Source: Amylostereum areolatum (Eukaryota > Basidiomycota > Agaricomycetes > Russulales > Stereaceae). From it: a stretch of 64,000 bases of DNA. The DNA is taken from assembly GCA_012932865.1 (NCBI GenBank), contig SAXG01000001.1, positions 2,531,693-2,595,692 on the forward strand. The letters run 5' to 3'. Shown here one piece after another: positions 11,852 through 23,285 of this stretch. The translations under genes were made by a program, and so were the position numbers. Every line of letters starts with the position of its first letter. Within the stretch, counting starts at the first letter, position 1. A model generated the notes under the pieces. That model was not told where the DNA came from, searched no databases, and saw only the letters and a list, made by a program, of their open reading frames with translations.

Positions 11852-14800
11852 CTAAAATACGGTCCTGTATGTATGGTGATCGAGGAATGAGCTGACACGG
11901 AATTTAGTACACTCCTCAAGGACATTATAGCTTGTCCAATGACGGGGAGCGGTCGCACCGAAACGCGGGAAGAGCTGGACACTCCGTTGGATGTCTTCGA
12001 TAGGGATGATTTCGGCGTCGCGTCGCCCATTGTGCACGGAACGAGACACACGGTACATCTGTGTGTCATCTTCTGGCTCCTTTGCGAACGGCGTGAACCA
12101 CTCGATGTAGGCAAGGTGTTGTGGGGGTGTCGGACGTGTGGGTAGGTAGACGGTGTCGGCCGTCTTGGCAGATAGTCGGAAGACCACGCGCACTTGTGCG
12201 ACGCGGTAGCCTTGGTCATGACCGGTCAGCGGTGAAATCTCAGACGAGCAGCAAAGCTCACCTGCTACGCCGCGAGCACCTCCAGCTCCCGATTTAACCA
12301 ACACGGTGTCAAACCGACCGGGAACGATACGTCCACGGGTGTCCCGCCGCTGAGGGCGAACATGGACAGCATCTTGCTCGTCTTTTCCGTCCTCGCGTTG
12401 CAGAGCGTCGTGATTCCAGAGCTTAATCTTGTGATACACGGCGATAGGTCTGGTCGGGATGAGTGTGTTATCAGCTTCGTGACGCGCGGGCCCAGGACCG
12501 AGATCTGGGTAGTTACACTTGACAATGAATGCTGCGAGTGCATCGGAAAAGTCAACGGCGCCGTACAGTTCATGGAGTCGATCGAACGAGACGGCTGGGA
12601 GTGTTGGATGTTTCGTCATCTGGGTGTGCATGTGAAGGTGCACCTCTGGTGTCCGTTCCGAAGTGATAGGAGGGTGCCCCGAAGAGCGCCACTGAATGAA
12701 CGCCGCATGCGCGTTGACCTTCTCGCGACGTTCGAGCCATGCCGTCATTTGTGGATATTCATCTTTTCGGTTGGTAGCCCTGTACGCGTCTTTCGCAAAG
12801 TCGATGTGCAGGCGTTCCGATTGCTCCGTGTTGCTGTTATCTGTTGTACCGAAGAGCACGATGCTTGGCGAGTAGTGCCGTGCACCATGAACTTTCGGAA
12901 GGTTGAAATCCAGCCGGATTCCGAGATCAATGAAGATCGATTTATTGTCGTGGAAGCGCCGAAGAGCATCGTCCATCTGCGCAAGGGTTTCATCGGTATG
13001 GGATGGATATTGGGCAAGGTAGAGGAAGTCGAGAATTCCTCGAACGGCGCGGATGAGGCGGGCAGGACTGCGGCCATCTGGGAGAGGAAGATCTGCAATC
13101 AGACCAAGGAGAATGCGCGCGATGTGCTTGTGCTCTGTACCCGACACCCGGACAAGCGAGCTGATCCCATGTGTGAAGAGGCGAGCGTGGTGGTTGGGTG
13201 GCATCCGATGACAACGGGCATCAATTTCGTCGGGCCCAAATGCTTGCGGGTCCGAAATCCATGCAATGACATGCTTGATGACTCCTTGATACATCTGGTG
13301 GAGGATATCGGGTGTGCATGAGGCAAAGATGTTTACATAGGGCAAATCTTCCCAGAACGGATGGAAGATAGGGCGGAGGCGCGCCTCACGACATGCAGCG
13401 TGGTAGGTTGTGGGATCACCATCGGCCAGTTCAAAGACGTCCAATGCGTCGTCGGCATCACGGAAATCGAGGTCTGTGTCATCATCGTACTCTCCGAGAA
13501 GAGCGTGCAGAATCGGACATCTTGGACAGTCACCATAGAGTGTTGCCGTCACAAGAACCTGCTCCGGATAATCCCCAACGAATATAGCATAGATGGGATG
13601 ACAGCGACGCCAAACGCCATCACCGCTGACCATGGCGATTCCGGTTTCTCCGATGTCCTTGATGGGTGCAAGAATCCGACGCATGCACTCATGGAAAATG
13701 TTGCCGGTTGCACGGCGTCGGGCAGCCTTGTTGGAGATGTGGTCCAGTTTTGCTGTGGGCAGGTAGCCAATGAGGACTTGCGCCCGACGGGAGGGCTTGC
13801 GACGGATGTCCTTCGGGATGTTTCCGATTGTCATGTAGACCGGGTATGCTGTCTTCCCGTGAAAGAGCGTGAGCTGAGTCTTGTCTGATGATATGATGAG
13901 GGGGATGATTGTTGCGCCAGGGAGTTTTGCCTCAATGCTTGTCTGCGGAAGAGAAAATTTGTGTTAGGTCGGAGGAGGGAACCGTAGAAGATGATGCCAA
14001 GCACCTGCACGTTCCACCACCAAGTGCCCGTGTTCATCTCATCGTACATCCGAATCGTCATGTCGGCATCTTGGTAGTGGCGCTCCGGGACCGTGATCAG
14101 GTGTTGCGCAAATTCGGGGTCGCCGTACAGCGCGCGGATGCAAGGAACAATGTCGCGAAAGTACACCTCAAAGTTCTCGCCACCGACCTGGATCTCCTCC
14201 ATCGTGAACTTCGGCCGACCAGGCAGTTGTTCGTCGATGATCTTGTTGAGCTGAGCCGACGAGCAGAATGAGAGGTCGAGTTTCTCGGCAAGCTAAGTAA
14301 AAGAGGGTAATGAGCATTGAACTTGACGCGTGATCACTGGCAATTGGATGCATACCTCGTCCATCTGGAGGAGCTCAGAGACCGCGGTCGATGTTGGCCC
14401 ACGTGTTTTGGCCCAGTAAGCCATGGACCAGTCGAGTTTCGACTTGAACGGTGCCCAGATGTTTCCCGCACTCCCAGATTCCAAATGCGAACGCAGAGTG
14501 TCGTACTGTGACGCAGATACCTCTAAAGTGAGAGGTGCGCCAGCGCTCTCGCTCGGGAACGGCACGATCGTCGGGTGCACCCAGAGCTTTCCTTCAACAC
14601 GTTGCCGTTCTTCGGGTGTAAAGAGGCGGCCAGAAGTATCTTGCGGAGCCGCTAGTTCGTCTGCAGGCAGTTCTCCTGGCGCCGATTGGGGTGCATTCGG
14701 GTTGATTACGGGCTCCAAGACGCGCCCGAGCTCCTCAAAGTTTCGCACATCCTCCTCTTCATCCGCTTCATCTTCTTCCGTGGTTCCTTGATTCCTGTCA

Positions 14801-15159
14801 GAGACCGACATAGGAGCCGGAAAAACATTGTCGACATCCATAGGAGTTGCACGAGGATTATCGGCAGTGTTGCCAGCTGGATTGTCGAGTCCGAGTTCGG
14901 CAGGTGTATAACTTTCCGAAAAGTAGTCTGCGCCGACGCCCGTGTTCTCTGCTGATAGGTTCTCCGCAACTTGAGGATTTGGCGGTGCCATAAGACCGGG
15001 GAACAGGCTTTCTTGAAGAGCCTGGTATGCGGTGTGAGCAGCTTTGCATTCCTCGCGCGCAGTCTGTCTCCAGTGGTTTGTACGCCCGCGCGGCGAGAAG
15101 TTTTTGCTGCATCCGTTGCAAACTACGGAAGCCTTGGCTGTGGGCAGCTGATACGCCAT
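11852..15159 (-). CDS. Plavaka transposase
   Basis: Probable DNA-cleaving transposase of the Plavaka group found in mushroom-forming fungi. The start at 15159 gives MAYQLPTAKASVVCNGCSK, with an N-terminal zinc-finger-like Cys pair; an upstream in-frame ATG at 15225 is possible. An acidic region follows (EEDEADEEEDVRNFEE). Introns are likely at about 14356-14292, 14004-13945 (gtgcttgg to ttccgcag) and 12253-12203. The conserved core reads TAYPVYMTIGNIPKDIRRKP, LIGYLPTAKL, GDGVWRRCHPIYAIFVGDYP, CPRCP, LPYVNIFASCTPDILHQMYQ and GARHYSPSIVLFGTTDN, in the order usual for the family. No stop or frameshift was seen in the long exons. The divergent DUF6532 gene starts 316 bp away. Confidence 0.9.
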
Positions 15160-15475
15160 GAGGATACAGCGTGTGTTGGAGGTCGTGATGTGGAGGAGAG
15201 AAGGGTGCGTTATATCCAATTTCACTATGCGCGGAGGAAATCAGCCGCCTAAATTCACCAAGTCCGTCTAAAACTCACCAAGACCCCACCAGACGTGAGA
15301 GTGCTCACGCTCCGCAGAGCCCGCACTATTACGAAACCTACGGCCATGTCAGCAAACGGCGCAGGACTTATATTTGTACGCTCACCTCGCCGTGTCGACA
15401 GGCATCCTCGCTCTTCTTCCTCTTCCCCACTTTCCTTCTCCCCTCTTTTTCTTTTCCGTCCCCCCCGTCAACGGC
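15160..15475. promoter_or_regulatory. Divergent promoter region inside the Plavaka element
   Basis: 316 bp lie between the transposase ATG (minus) and the DUF6532 ATG (plus). The plus side ends in a long pyrimidine tract (about 15410-15470), typical of fungal core promoters. Confidence 0.5.
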
Positions 15476-18010
15476 ATGAGTTACCAGTCACGCACATTGA
15501 GAACGTCGCAGCGCAACACTTCCTCGGCCTCTGGGACCGCCAGCGCGGCACTCTCGCCAGCGCAGAAGGCTGCTGCTACTCGTGCTCGCACCAAGGCGTC
15601 GAAGGCTGCCGCTGCAGCGCAATTACAGCGAGAGCAAGCTCCTGTGGATGGTACGTCAATAGCTTTTCCCATCGAATCACAGACCACTTACCATTTTTTT
15701 TCCGCTGGCTCCGTGGGCCGTGGCCGAAATAGATGTTGCATCCGAGCCTGTTACTGCCGGTATGTTGTATTGCTGTCTTTGTTGGTGTCTTCCGACGCTC
15801 ACACTTCCCTCCTTTAGCTGCGGGCAAGAAACGAAAGGGGGGGAAAGGTGTTCAGGCCAATGGCCCAGCGGCGAAGAAGTCAAAAACTCGGAAGTGTGAG
15901 TACGTTCGCGTTCAATCGCGTGTGTTCCCACGGGCTGACATTGTCGTTCCACTTTCTTTAGCGCGCGCTCCTCAGCTTGTTCTTCAAGAGGACGAGCTTC
16001 CACCGGTTGCACTCAAGCTCTACGTGGACGGGACGAAAGGCAAGGCAAAGGCGGTTACCTCGGGTCACACAGGTGTTGCCATGATTGAGGTACATAACTT
16101 TCACTTTGTATCAGGTTCCGAGTTGCTGATTGACGGATTTGTTTGTAGGACGAAAACGACGATGACGACGATAACGGCCTCTCGCCGCTCTCCGAAGACG
16201 ATTTTGACGCGATCGAAGATGACGACGGGGACGAGTTGGCGAAGACGAACCCGACGCAGTTCCAGCGTCAGGTGAACCTCGAGGTATGTGTTGTCCTTAA
16301 CCTCCTCAAGTGCAGCATGCTAACGGATACTATAGCGTCCTACATGGCTCTCCAGTGCAAATTCGGCTGCGTCTTCAAGCCCATCTTTCGTTCCCATTGA
16401 TCCTTGCCTGAGTCGCCTCGATGCCCCTCAAGCCGTTGCGGGACCGTCGACTTCTAACACAGCTCCTTCTCCTCCGTCCGCCGTCCCTCCTGTTGCCCCG
16501 GTCTCGGCTCCTCTTCCTCCACCCATTCCTGTTTCTGTCCCCGCCGCCGTTCCATCCGCTGCCGCTGCCACCACCGCTGCCGCTGCCCCATCCGCTGCCA
16601 CTACCGCTGCTTCTGCCACCGCTGCCGCCGCTCCATCCGCTGCCGCCGCCGCTGCCGCCGCTCCACCCGCTGCCGCTGCCGCTGCCGCCGCCGCCGCCAC
16701 GGCTCCTCCTCCTGCCACGGCTCCTTCCACGGCTCTTCCTGTCACAGCTGTTGATGCTGCCCTCGGAGAGCAGGTCCAAGTTAACGAAGATACCACTGGA
16801 GGTAATGTCCGCCAGAGATACCTTTGGCGAATTTTAGGTCTCATAGGCGACCGATTTGTCTCTGATGCTGAAGGTCCTCTAGCGGCCGGCGTGATCAACC
16901 TTCCACCAGCAACGGTCGGAGGCGAGTTTCCGGAGAATACAAACTTGGTGCTGGGAGGCCCACATCAGCGGATGTCACTTCGAGTGCAATCGCACATCGT
17001 TCAACTTGGAATCCGCGGCGCTTTCGTTCAGATTATATACGAGATCCTTCTAGTCCACGGGTTTCCCGATGCGACGCTCAGTGAGACATTCTCGCGCAAT
17101 GCACTGATCCGAGCGGCGTCTCTCCGCGATGTCTGTATCGACATGCACCGCCGTTTGCTCCAGGAACCCGGGTACATCAACCGTCTCATTCCCTTGGTAA
17201 GTCAGTTTGGATTTTTCCTGGCAGCACGGTTCTCAGACCATTTTGTACTAGCCCATCGCTCGCATTGGTATCTTTCGCTTGAAGTTCAAGGAATCCAGCG
17301 ACAATCACATCGTCGGAATGTACAACCTGCTTCCTGAAGGGGAGCAGAGTCAAGCGGCAGTAGCTTTCGCTGTCCGGGATTATAACTACATATTCCGTCG
17401 CAACTCTCCGGTGTGTTTTCACTGGTCATGTCTCTGTGGGTTTCTACTGACTTATAGTATCATACTGTAGGATGGGTTGACTGGGGCTGTGCGCCGTGGT
17501 CAACCTTACCGTCACCCAATCGGGATCACAATTCTTCACCAGACCATTTTCGCAAAGGGAATTCCGGACGGCTTCCGCGATAGGCTCCCGTTTACAATTG
17601 ACTCGGTAACTAACGAGCGTCGCATCGAGCTCCCGAAGGCAATGGTTGCACTGGCATTTACAGCGGTGAGTGACTCATTTTGATCTCAATATGATAAACC
17701 TTTGCTTATCCTTGTGTAGGTTTACGCATCTCTGCACGAGCGTCGATCCGGGCATCATGTCAAGTCCGATTTCTCGGCGGGGACATACCTGGATGTGTAC
17801 GGTGGCCATATTGCCACTTTGAACGAGATGGAGAACACTCGCCCCCCGTTCTACCACAGCTTCATGTCCGGTTTGTACACGGCGGCTTTGTAAGTTGTTT
17901 CCCTAGCTTTTCAATCCATTCCACTCATTTATCTGTCTAGAACAGGCCCTTTGTCGGTGCTGCCCGCCCCCGGTGTTCCTGCTGCATTGATTGACTATAA
18001 TGATGAGTAG
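15476..18010 (+). CDS. DUF6532-domain protein carried by the Plavaka element
   Basis: Function unknown; the domain is common in agaricomycete genomes. ATG at 15476 (MSYQSRTLRTSQRN), then about nine exons. The N-terminal half is disordered: a Lys/Arg-rich piece (GKKRKGGKGVQA, KKSKTRK), an acidic piece (DENDDDDDNGLSPLSEDDFD) and an Ala/Pro-rich linker (about 16520-16735). The C-terminal half is the DUF6532-type domain: NAVLIR-like helix region, then VAFAVRDYNYIFRR (about 17360-17400), GITILHQTIFAKG, PKAMVALAFTAVYASLHERR, FSAGTYLDVYGGH and YHSFMSGLYTAAL. The stop at 18010 follows a short last exon (APGVPAALIDYNDE). Exons join in frame with GT-AG introns. A nuclear or DNA-associated role is suggested only by the basic/acidic N-terminus and residence on a transposon. 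Confidence 0.82.
16520..16735. repeat. Ala/Pro-coding GCC/GCT-rich low-complexity tract
   Basis: Runs of gctgccgcc and similar code for the linker of the DUF6532 protein. Open frames on the other strand (Gly/Ser-rich) are shadows of this composition. Confidence 0.8.
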
Positions 18011-18470
18011 ATGTGTGTCCCCCTCCCGCTACGCTTACGTTCACTTCCGCTTTAGTCGATTCTCGTAATATGTGTTCGTGTACAATGGTTCTCGCTCCTG
18101 CTCTATTTCCCCTCGCATCCGTAGCTTCATCCCCCCCCTCCGCTCATTCATTAACGCTTAGTTTACAATCCGTGCCTCGTGCTAATGTATGAAAAATGGA
18201 TACCCGGTTTCTCTAATGGTGTCTGAGCAAGCCCCAAAAGCCGTGACAAAGGCAGGACAACGGTATCTAAAAGTGAACCAAACCTATGTTGTGAAAATGC
18301 TTGGATGCTGTTGAGATCAGTTTGAGACCACTGTTGGTGTGCGGCTGGACCGAGATTGTACCGTCTTGAGAAACCATTAGCCGCTAAATTAGATCTAGTA
18401 GTAAGAGGACCTTCCTAAACACGTCAAATCCTCTAACTCGCCGTTTAGGTCCAATATCCTCCAAAAAGAT
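18011..18470. other. 3' flank and right subterminal part of the Plavaka element
   Basis: No gene. Contains the 3' end region of the DUF6532 gene and sequence leading to the right terminal repeat, with short motifs related to the left end (cctctaac, ccgtttag). Confidence 0.6.
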
Positions 18471-18499
18471 CCAATTCGCACGAGAGGTTTTTACAGATG
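18471..18499 (-). repeat. Plavaka right terminal inverted repeat
   Basis: Ends ...gaggtttttacagatg, the imperfect inverse of 11692-11720; the host WD40 sequence resumes at 18500. Confidence 0.7.
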
Positions 18500-19305
18500 C
18501 AACGGATGTAACCCTGTCTGTGTGACCTTCCAGAGGGGTGCCGATGGCCTCGCCCGTTTCCAAACTCCACAGACGGATGGTCTTGTCAAAGGATCCAGAG
18601 ACGACGTGTTTCCCGTCTGGTGAGAATGCGACGGATGAAATGCAGTCTGTGTGACCTTCCAGAGGCATGCCAATGGCCTCACCCGTTTCCGAACTCCACA
18701 GATGGATGGTCTTGTCAAAGGATCCAGAGACGATGTGTTTCCCGTCTGGTGAGAATGCGACGGATGTAACACTGTCTGTGTGACCTTCCAGAGGGGCGCC
18801 GATGGCCTCGCCCGTCTCCGAACTCCACAGACGGATGGTGTGGTCTAACGATCCAGAGACGATGTGGTTTCCACCTGGTGAGAATGCGACAGATGTAACC
18901 CAGTTTGTGTGGCCTTCCAGAGGTGCGCCGATGGCCTCACCTGTCTCCAAACTCCACAGACGGATGGTGTTGTCGTAGGATCCAGAGACAATGTGTTTTC
19001 CGTCTGGTGAGACTGCGACAGATCTAACGCTGTCTGTGTGACCTTCCAGAGGTGCACCGATGGCCTCGCCCGTTTCCGAACTCCACAGACGGATGGTGTT
19101 GTCGTAGGATCCAGAGACAATGTGTTTTCCGCCTGGTGAGAATGCGACGGATGTAACCCAGTTTGTGTGACCTTCCAGAGGCACGCCGATGGCCTCGCCC
19201 GTTTCCGAACTCCACAGACGGATGGTCTTGTCAAAGGATCCAGAGACGACATGTTTTCCATCTGGTGAGAATGAGACGAACAGAACAAGAATTTTATGAC
19301 CGGTG
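18500..19305 (-). repeat. WD40-coding tandem array (repeats 1-7 of NLR-B)
   Basis: About 6.4 near-identical 129-bp units, the same family as at 10713-11691. Residues that differ cluster around the blade tops (NWV, DSV, DCI after GHT), the positions expected to contact ligand in NACHT-WD40 incompatibility proteins. Confidence 0.88.
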
Positions 19306-22300
19306 ATAGTCATCCGTGTTTGGGGCCAGGTCTTTGCTTGTCCAGTGCAAACACGGGGGATACGGGGAAAGCGGGATCCATACTGCTTGAAGACGTGTGA
19401 TGCCTCAGGGCTGAAAGGCAAGGCGGACAGATAAACGTGCGGTGCGGACTGAGCGATGCAAGCTCCGAACTGTAGGACAAAGTTATATGCGTCGGTGGCC
19501 ATCTTTCGTGCCTCTTCCGCCGCAGGATACTCCTTCAATGTCACCCGGAAGTATGTCAGCCATCGGCATTATCTGTACCACCATTGAGATACACCAGACT
19601 TACCTGGGCCCATTCCACCACACAGTCCAGTGAAGACCCTGCAGTCCCAACCTCCCGTAAGAGGCTGAGGGCTTCGAACCAGAACAGAAGTTTGTCGAAT
19701 AGAAAGCGGTGAACTTGATTATACAGGTCGATGTTAAATCTAGACAGCCGCAGATGTTGAGCCCAGAAACGGCAGGCGTACGTCACAGACGGGGTAATCG
19801 ACTTCCCGACGCGCTGTTTCAGCTTGGGCATGTCCTTGTTAAGGGCGTACGATGTCTCCAGTTCGCATGGGTTGAATTTGAGATTAGTGTTCAGGGTGCG
19901 CAGGCACGCAAAAGCCAGGTCGGAGTGGTGGTCGCCGGGATTGATATAGAATTCTAGGCTGTATTGTTTGTTGACCAGGAAGTCGCGGAAGGAGGTGTGA
20001 AGTGGACGAATGGGCATGGCTGAGTCGTGCACGCCACTCAATAAGGAACTCAAGTGGCCTACAACCGATTTGACACCATCGTATGGCTCGGGGTCGTCTT
20101 CGGGAGGGTGTAGTTCTGCCAACGACCATAAGGACAGCGGCTCGAATGCAGCGAGTACGCGTCCCATTACCGACTTGAAGCGCCTTTCCACGCGAGGATT
20201 CGACATAACGAAGTGCTGCTGTAGGACCTGCTTGTATAATGCGTCAAGATGGGTTCCATTTGCCGACGGTTCAACGAGGTTTTCGAATATGTCGGAGATG
20301 GTGAGTCCTCCGACGGACACAGTGAGGTGATTGCAGGCGACGGACGCCCACTGGAACAGTCCCTCTGATTTTGTTGCAAGTTCCCGGCGACGTGCCTCGT
20401 CGAGGATTTCCCGCAGCTCAACATTGATGTAAGTGAGGATGTCGATGGGGGTGTTGGCTGACAGGCCGCTGTCGTCCATGCGGACAAAACGGATGAATTT
20501 GGACTCTTTCGACGAGTCGAAGGCGTCGGTAATATCAGGCTCGGCTCTTGACGTGATCACGACGCGAAAGCAAGCGGGAAGTTCGGCCATCCTACTGGCC
20601 AATATCGTGAGCATCTCCCGCCGAGTCCGTTCGTCTCCGCCTTCGTCCAACGCGTCAATGACCAGAACAAGCGGCCCGACTACACGCAGGCCCTTCATCG
20701 GCTGCAAAATGAGGTTTTCCAGTTGCCAAACGATATCATCTTGGTGGCGGAGGTATGCTCCCTCGCGGATGGCCCGACACAACGCTTGCTTGAAGTGTGG
20801 GTCGCAGTAGGCCAAATCTCGTGCGATGTTGGAGAACAGACGCTGGGGACGACGGGAGGTCTGATCGGCGCGGTTGAAGCAGAATGAAGATCCGAGGCGT
20901 TTGAGCTGCTCGAATCGACGAGCCACCTCATGCGCAATTGATGATTTGCCCATCCCTGCTTGGCCGAAGATGACGCAGACGCGGTGCTGGCTGTCCGGGT
21001 CATTGATCCATTCCTCGATGTTCTTCAAGAATGCTTCGCGAGTACCTGGCAGGCAGCCCGTGTTGTTCGACAGGAAGCCTGCACCGACGTACGGGACATT
21101 GTCCAGCTTTGACTCAATATCTACGCCACACTGAGAATCTAGGTCGGCAAAGACGAGAAGGTGTGAAGCTCACCGTGCTCCTTGAGGTCATTCGAAATGC
21201 CTTCGACGGTGTCCAGGACGCGGAATACGGTGATCTCAGTAGTCACGAGCGCGTGCCCTAAGAAAGCTTTTTTGAGCTCCTCGAGTTTGTCCAAGTACGC
21301 TTGCCTCCGAGCATCGACCTCGCTGATGACGGCGTTCTTGAAGGTTCGTTTCCCTGACGAAGGCGACTGTGTAAGTACTTGGGACTTGTGGAGCAACAGC
21401 CGACGAAACGTCTCACAGAAATCGGTATCCTTCACGTAGTCGAGTATGAAGTATGCACAATCAGTCGTTTGCTTCCAGATCTCTGCGAGCGCCGTCTTTT
21501 GGCGAATGACGAGAGCCTCCTTCCGGCCTTCTAAAAACATCGCTTGCTTAACGAAGTCATAGGCGCCATCAATGATATTAAGAAGGTCGGTGACATTTTT
21601 GTCGCGTTCAACCTGCGCCGAAAGGGTCTGACCAAACCGAGCAACCGACACGATGAGCACCGACATCGCGCCATGGAAAGATATCACCAACCTTCGGAAT
21701 GAAGGAGAGCACGCTCCACGCGATCTGGGCGTATGGATGAATCTAAGAGAGATTCTGTCGATTTAATGGTAGCCTTCGATCGCACAGAAACGTACCTCCG
21801 CGATGCCATCTGCTAGCTTCACACAGAAGCCAACCTTCTCCCAAAACGGCTCCCATGTATCCGAGAAGGAAGCCAAGCCCCCAAACGTGGCCTGCGCACT
21901 GTCGACGAAAGAACCGGCGCCACCAAGAAAGCAGGGGACGTGCATGGCGTCTACAGCTTGTCGCAATTCTTCAGTCGTGCTCGGGGCACCTGGAGGCGCG
22001 TTGTCTGCGCTGGTTGTAGAACGACCGACGGAACCAGGACCCAGCTTGACGTCTTCGACAGAAGAGAGGGTAGTCTGTGGTACGTTCACAGTGTCGGAAC
22101 TCGTTTTTCGCACGGCCCGTGAGGTATTCGTCGCGAATACTTCTGCTCTTTCGAGACCTTCCGGGGCGTCCTCTGTGGCAGGAATCGGGCTGTCCACTCG
22201 CTTGGTTCTCTCGGCGGGAGCGTTCGAAGGCCTCGCGATGATTAAATCGAGGGAGGCTGTCCCAATCGTTGATCTCTGGCGGCCGAATGCGCGGAGGATA

Positions 22301-22929
22301 CGCGTGATATGCTCTGCAGAGGATTTTTTCCTGTTTGGCAGGCAGAAAGGGTGAAAAAGAGGCAGTTCGACCCACCTTCGCTCTGTGGCAGACCAAGTAC
22401 GTGCGGAATCTCGAATCCTCCGATGCATATATTCTTGAACATCGTCCGTTTTGCATATACTTCCACCATAAGCGAGGACGACGCTTGTGCTGATCTGACA
22501 GGGACCTCAAATTAAAGCCAGCCAGACGTTTCGAAAACACAGAGCTGGACCCACAAATCATGGAGCGTTTCGTTCCATAGTGGGCCACTATCCCCTTTCG
22601 AAATCGCCGCTGATCTTCTTGCTCTTGTCGACGGTAACCTCAACGAAGAATCGTCCCCGGCGTTTGAAGATCCCAATGCGCGGAAAGTCATGCCCTTGGA
22701 TAACTTCCCGCAAGAAAGTCACTGGAATGAGGAAGCATCGTGACGAGGGGCAAGGAGCTCACTTTTGATGGTCAATGGAATGCCTTGTGTCGTACTCCCG
22801 CTGCTACATTTGCAGAAGTGTAAGTAACGTATACAGATAGGGTACCCGCATCGCGTACAAAGAGGATCCTGCAGGTGCGATGACTGGAAGGCTGCCGCTG
22901 GTTGCGTCAGAGGATTCGACGTTTGCCAT
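18500..22929 (-). pseudogene. NLR-B, 5' part: C2-NACHT-WD40 NLR interrupted by Plavaka
   Basis: Signal-sensing STAND ATPase, presumed cytosolic. From the ATG at 22929: a short first exon, C2-like domain (IQGHDFPRIGIFKRRGRFFV, about 22690-22630; MVEVYAKRTMFKNICIGGFE, about 22465-22410), a Ser/Pro-rich linker, an IHPYA-type helical domain (about 21760-21139), NACHT (P-loop GQAGMGKSS about 20937-20963; Walker B LVLVIDALDE about 20640-20670; ITSRAEPDI about 20545), a helical linker to about 19556, and WD40 repeats 1-6 plus half of 7. The frame is then lost to the Plavaka insertion and would end in unrelated residues. The remaining repeats lie at 10323-11691. One extra base near 22642 (atcagcggcg compared with atcacggca in NLR-D) also breaks the C2 exon. 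Divergent from NOG1-B. Confidence 0.88.
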
Positions 22930-23285
22930 TCAGAATGGGGGTTGATGCCAGTGGCAGGCCGGACGCCGAGAAATGAGGAGACCTGGAAGATATACGCCGT
23001 ACACAGGAAGTACTTGGAAGTACTGGCTGTGCTGCAATCATGACTTGTGCGCCTACTGGGAATATCCTCGGAAACCTGTAGGAATTTAGGAAACTAGAGG
23101 AGACGGCGATGGGAAAGGATGCCGTCCGCGCCGGAGCGTGGGAACCCTCCCTTGACTTTCCAAATTTTGGCCGTCGTCTTTGCGAAACGTTCAGCAGTTT
23201 ACAAGCCGCAGGACGAGCCCATCGTCGTCCGTTCTCTCCTATCTCCCTACCCCTTCTACCTCCATAGTCCTTCATTTTGCCCATC
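22930..23285. promoter_or_regulatory. Shared intergenic region between divergent NLR-B and NOG1-B
   Basis: 356 bp between start codons. Similar in content and length to the other NLR/NOG1 spacers. The NOG1 side carries a pyrimidine-rich run (about 23230-23275) just upstream of the ATG. Confidence 0.5.

Larger units (their letters stand above)
11692..18499. mobile_element. Autonomous Plavaka DNA transposon, about 6.8 kb
   Basis: The element carries a Plavaka-type transposase (minus strand) and a divergent DUF6532 gene (plus strand). Imperfect terminal inverted repeats are seen: CATCAGGGAAAGCCTCTCCC at the left; read inward from the right end, CATCTGTAAAAACCTCTCGT. Flanks are c-a at 11690-11691 and at 18500-18501, consistent with a 2-bp duplication of CA. 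Excising the element with one CA gives a WD40 unit in perfect frame (VTSVAFSPDG). The boundaries are therefore fixed by the host gene. Both encoded genes look intact, so the element may be active or recently active. Confidence 0.88.

Noticed and set aside
12362..13321. 319-codon plus-strand open frame
   Set aside because: Entirely antisense to conserved Plavaka transposase codons; no domain of its own.
16375..16900. Gly/Ser-rich and Ala-rich proteins on the minus strand
   Set aside because: Shadows of the GCC/GCT-rich linker of the DUF6532 gene.
11692..18499. KDZ-type transposon with a TET/JBP dioxygenase
   Set aside because: The transposase core matches Plavaka, and the second gene has DUF6532 features with none of the HxD iron-binding pattern of TET/JBP.
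10323..19305. Regular ~129-bp repeats, at first sight satellite or CRISPR-like
   Set aside because: They keep one open frame and code canonical WD40 blades; unit length and codon phase explain the periodicity.
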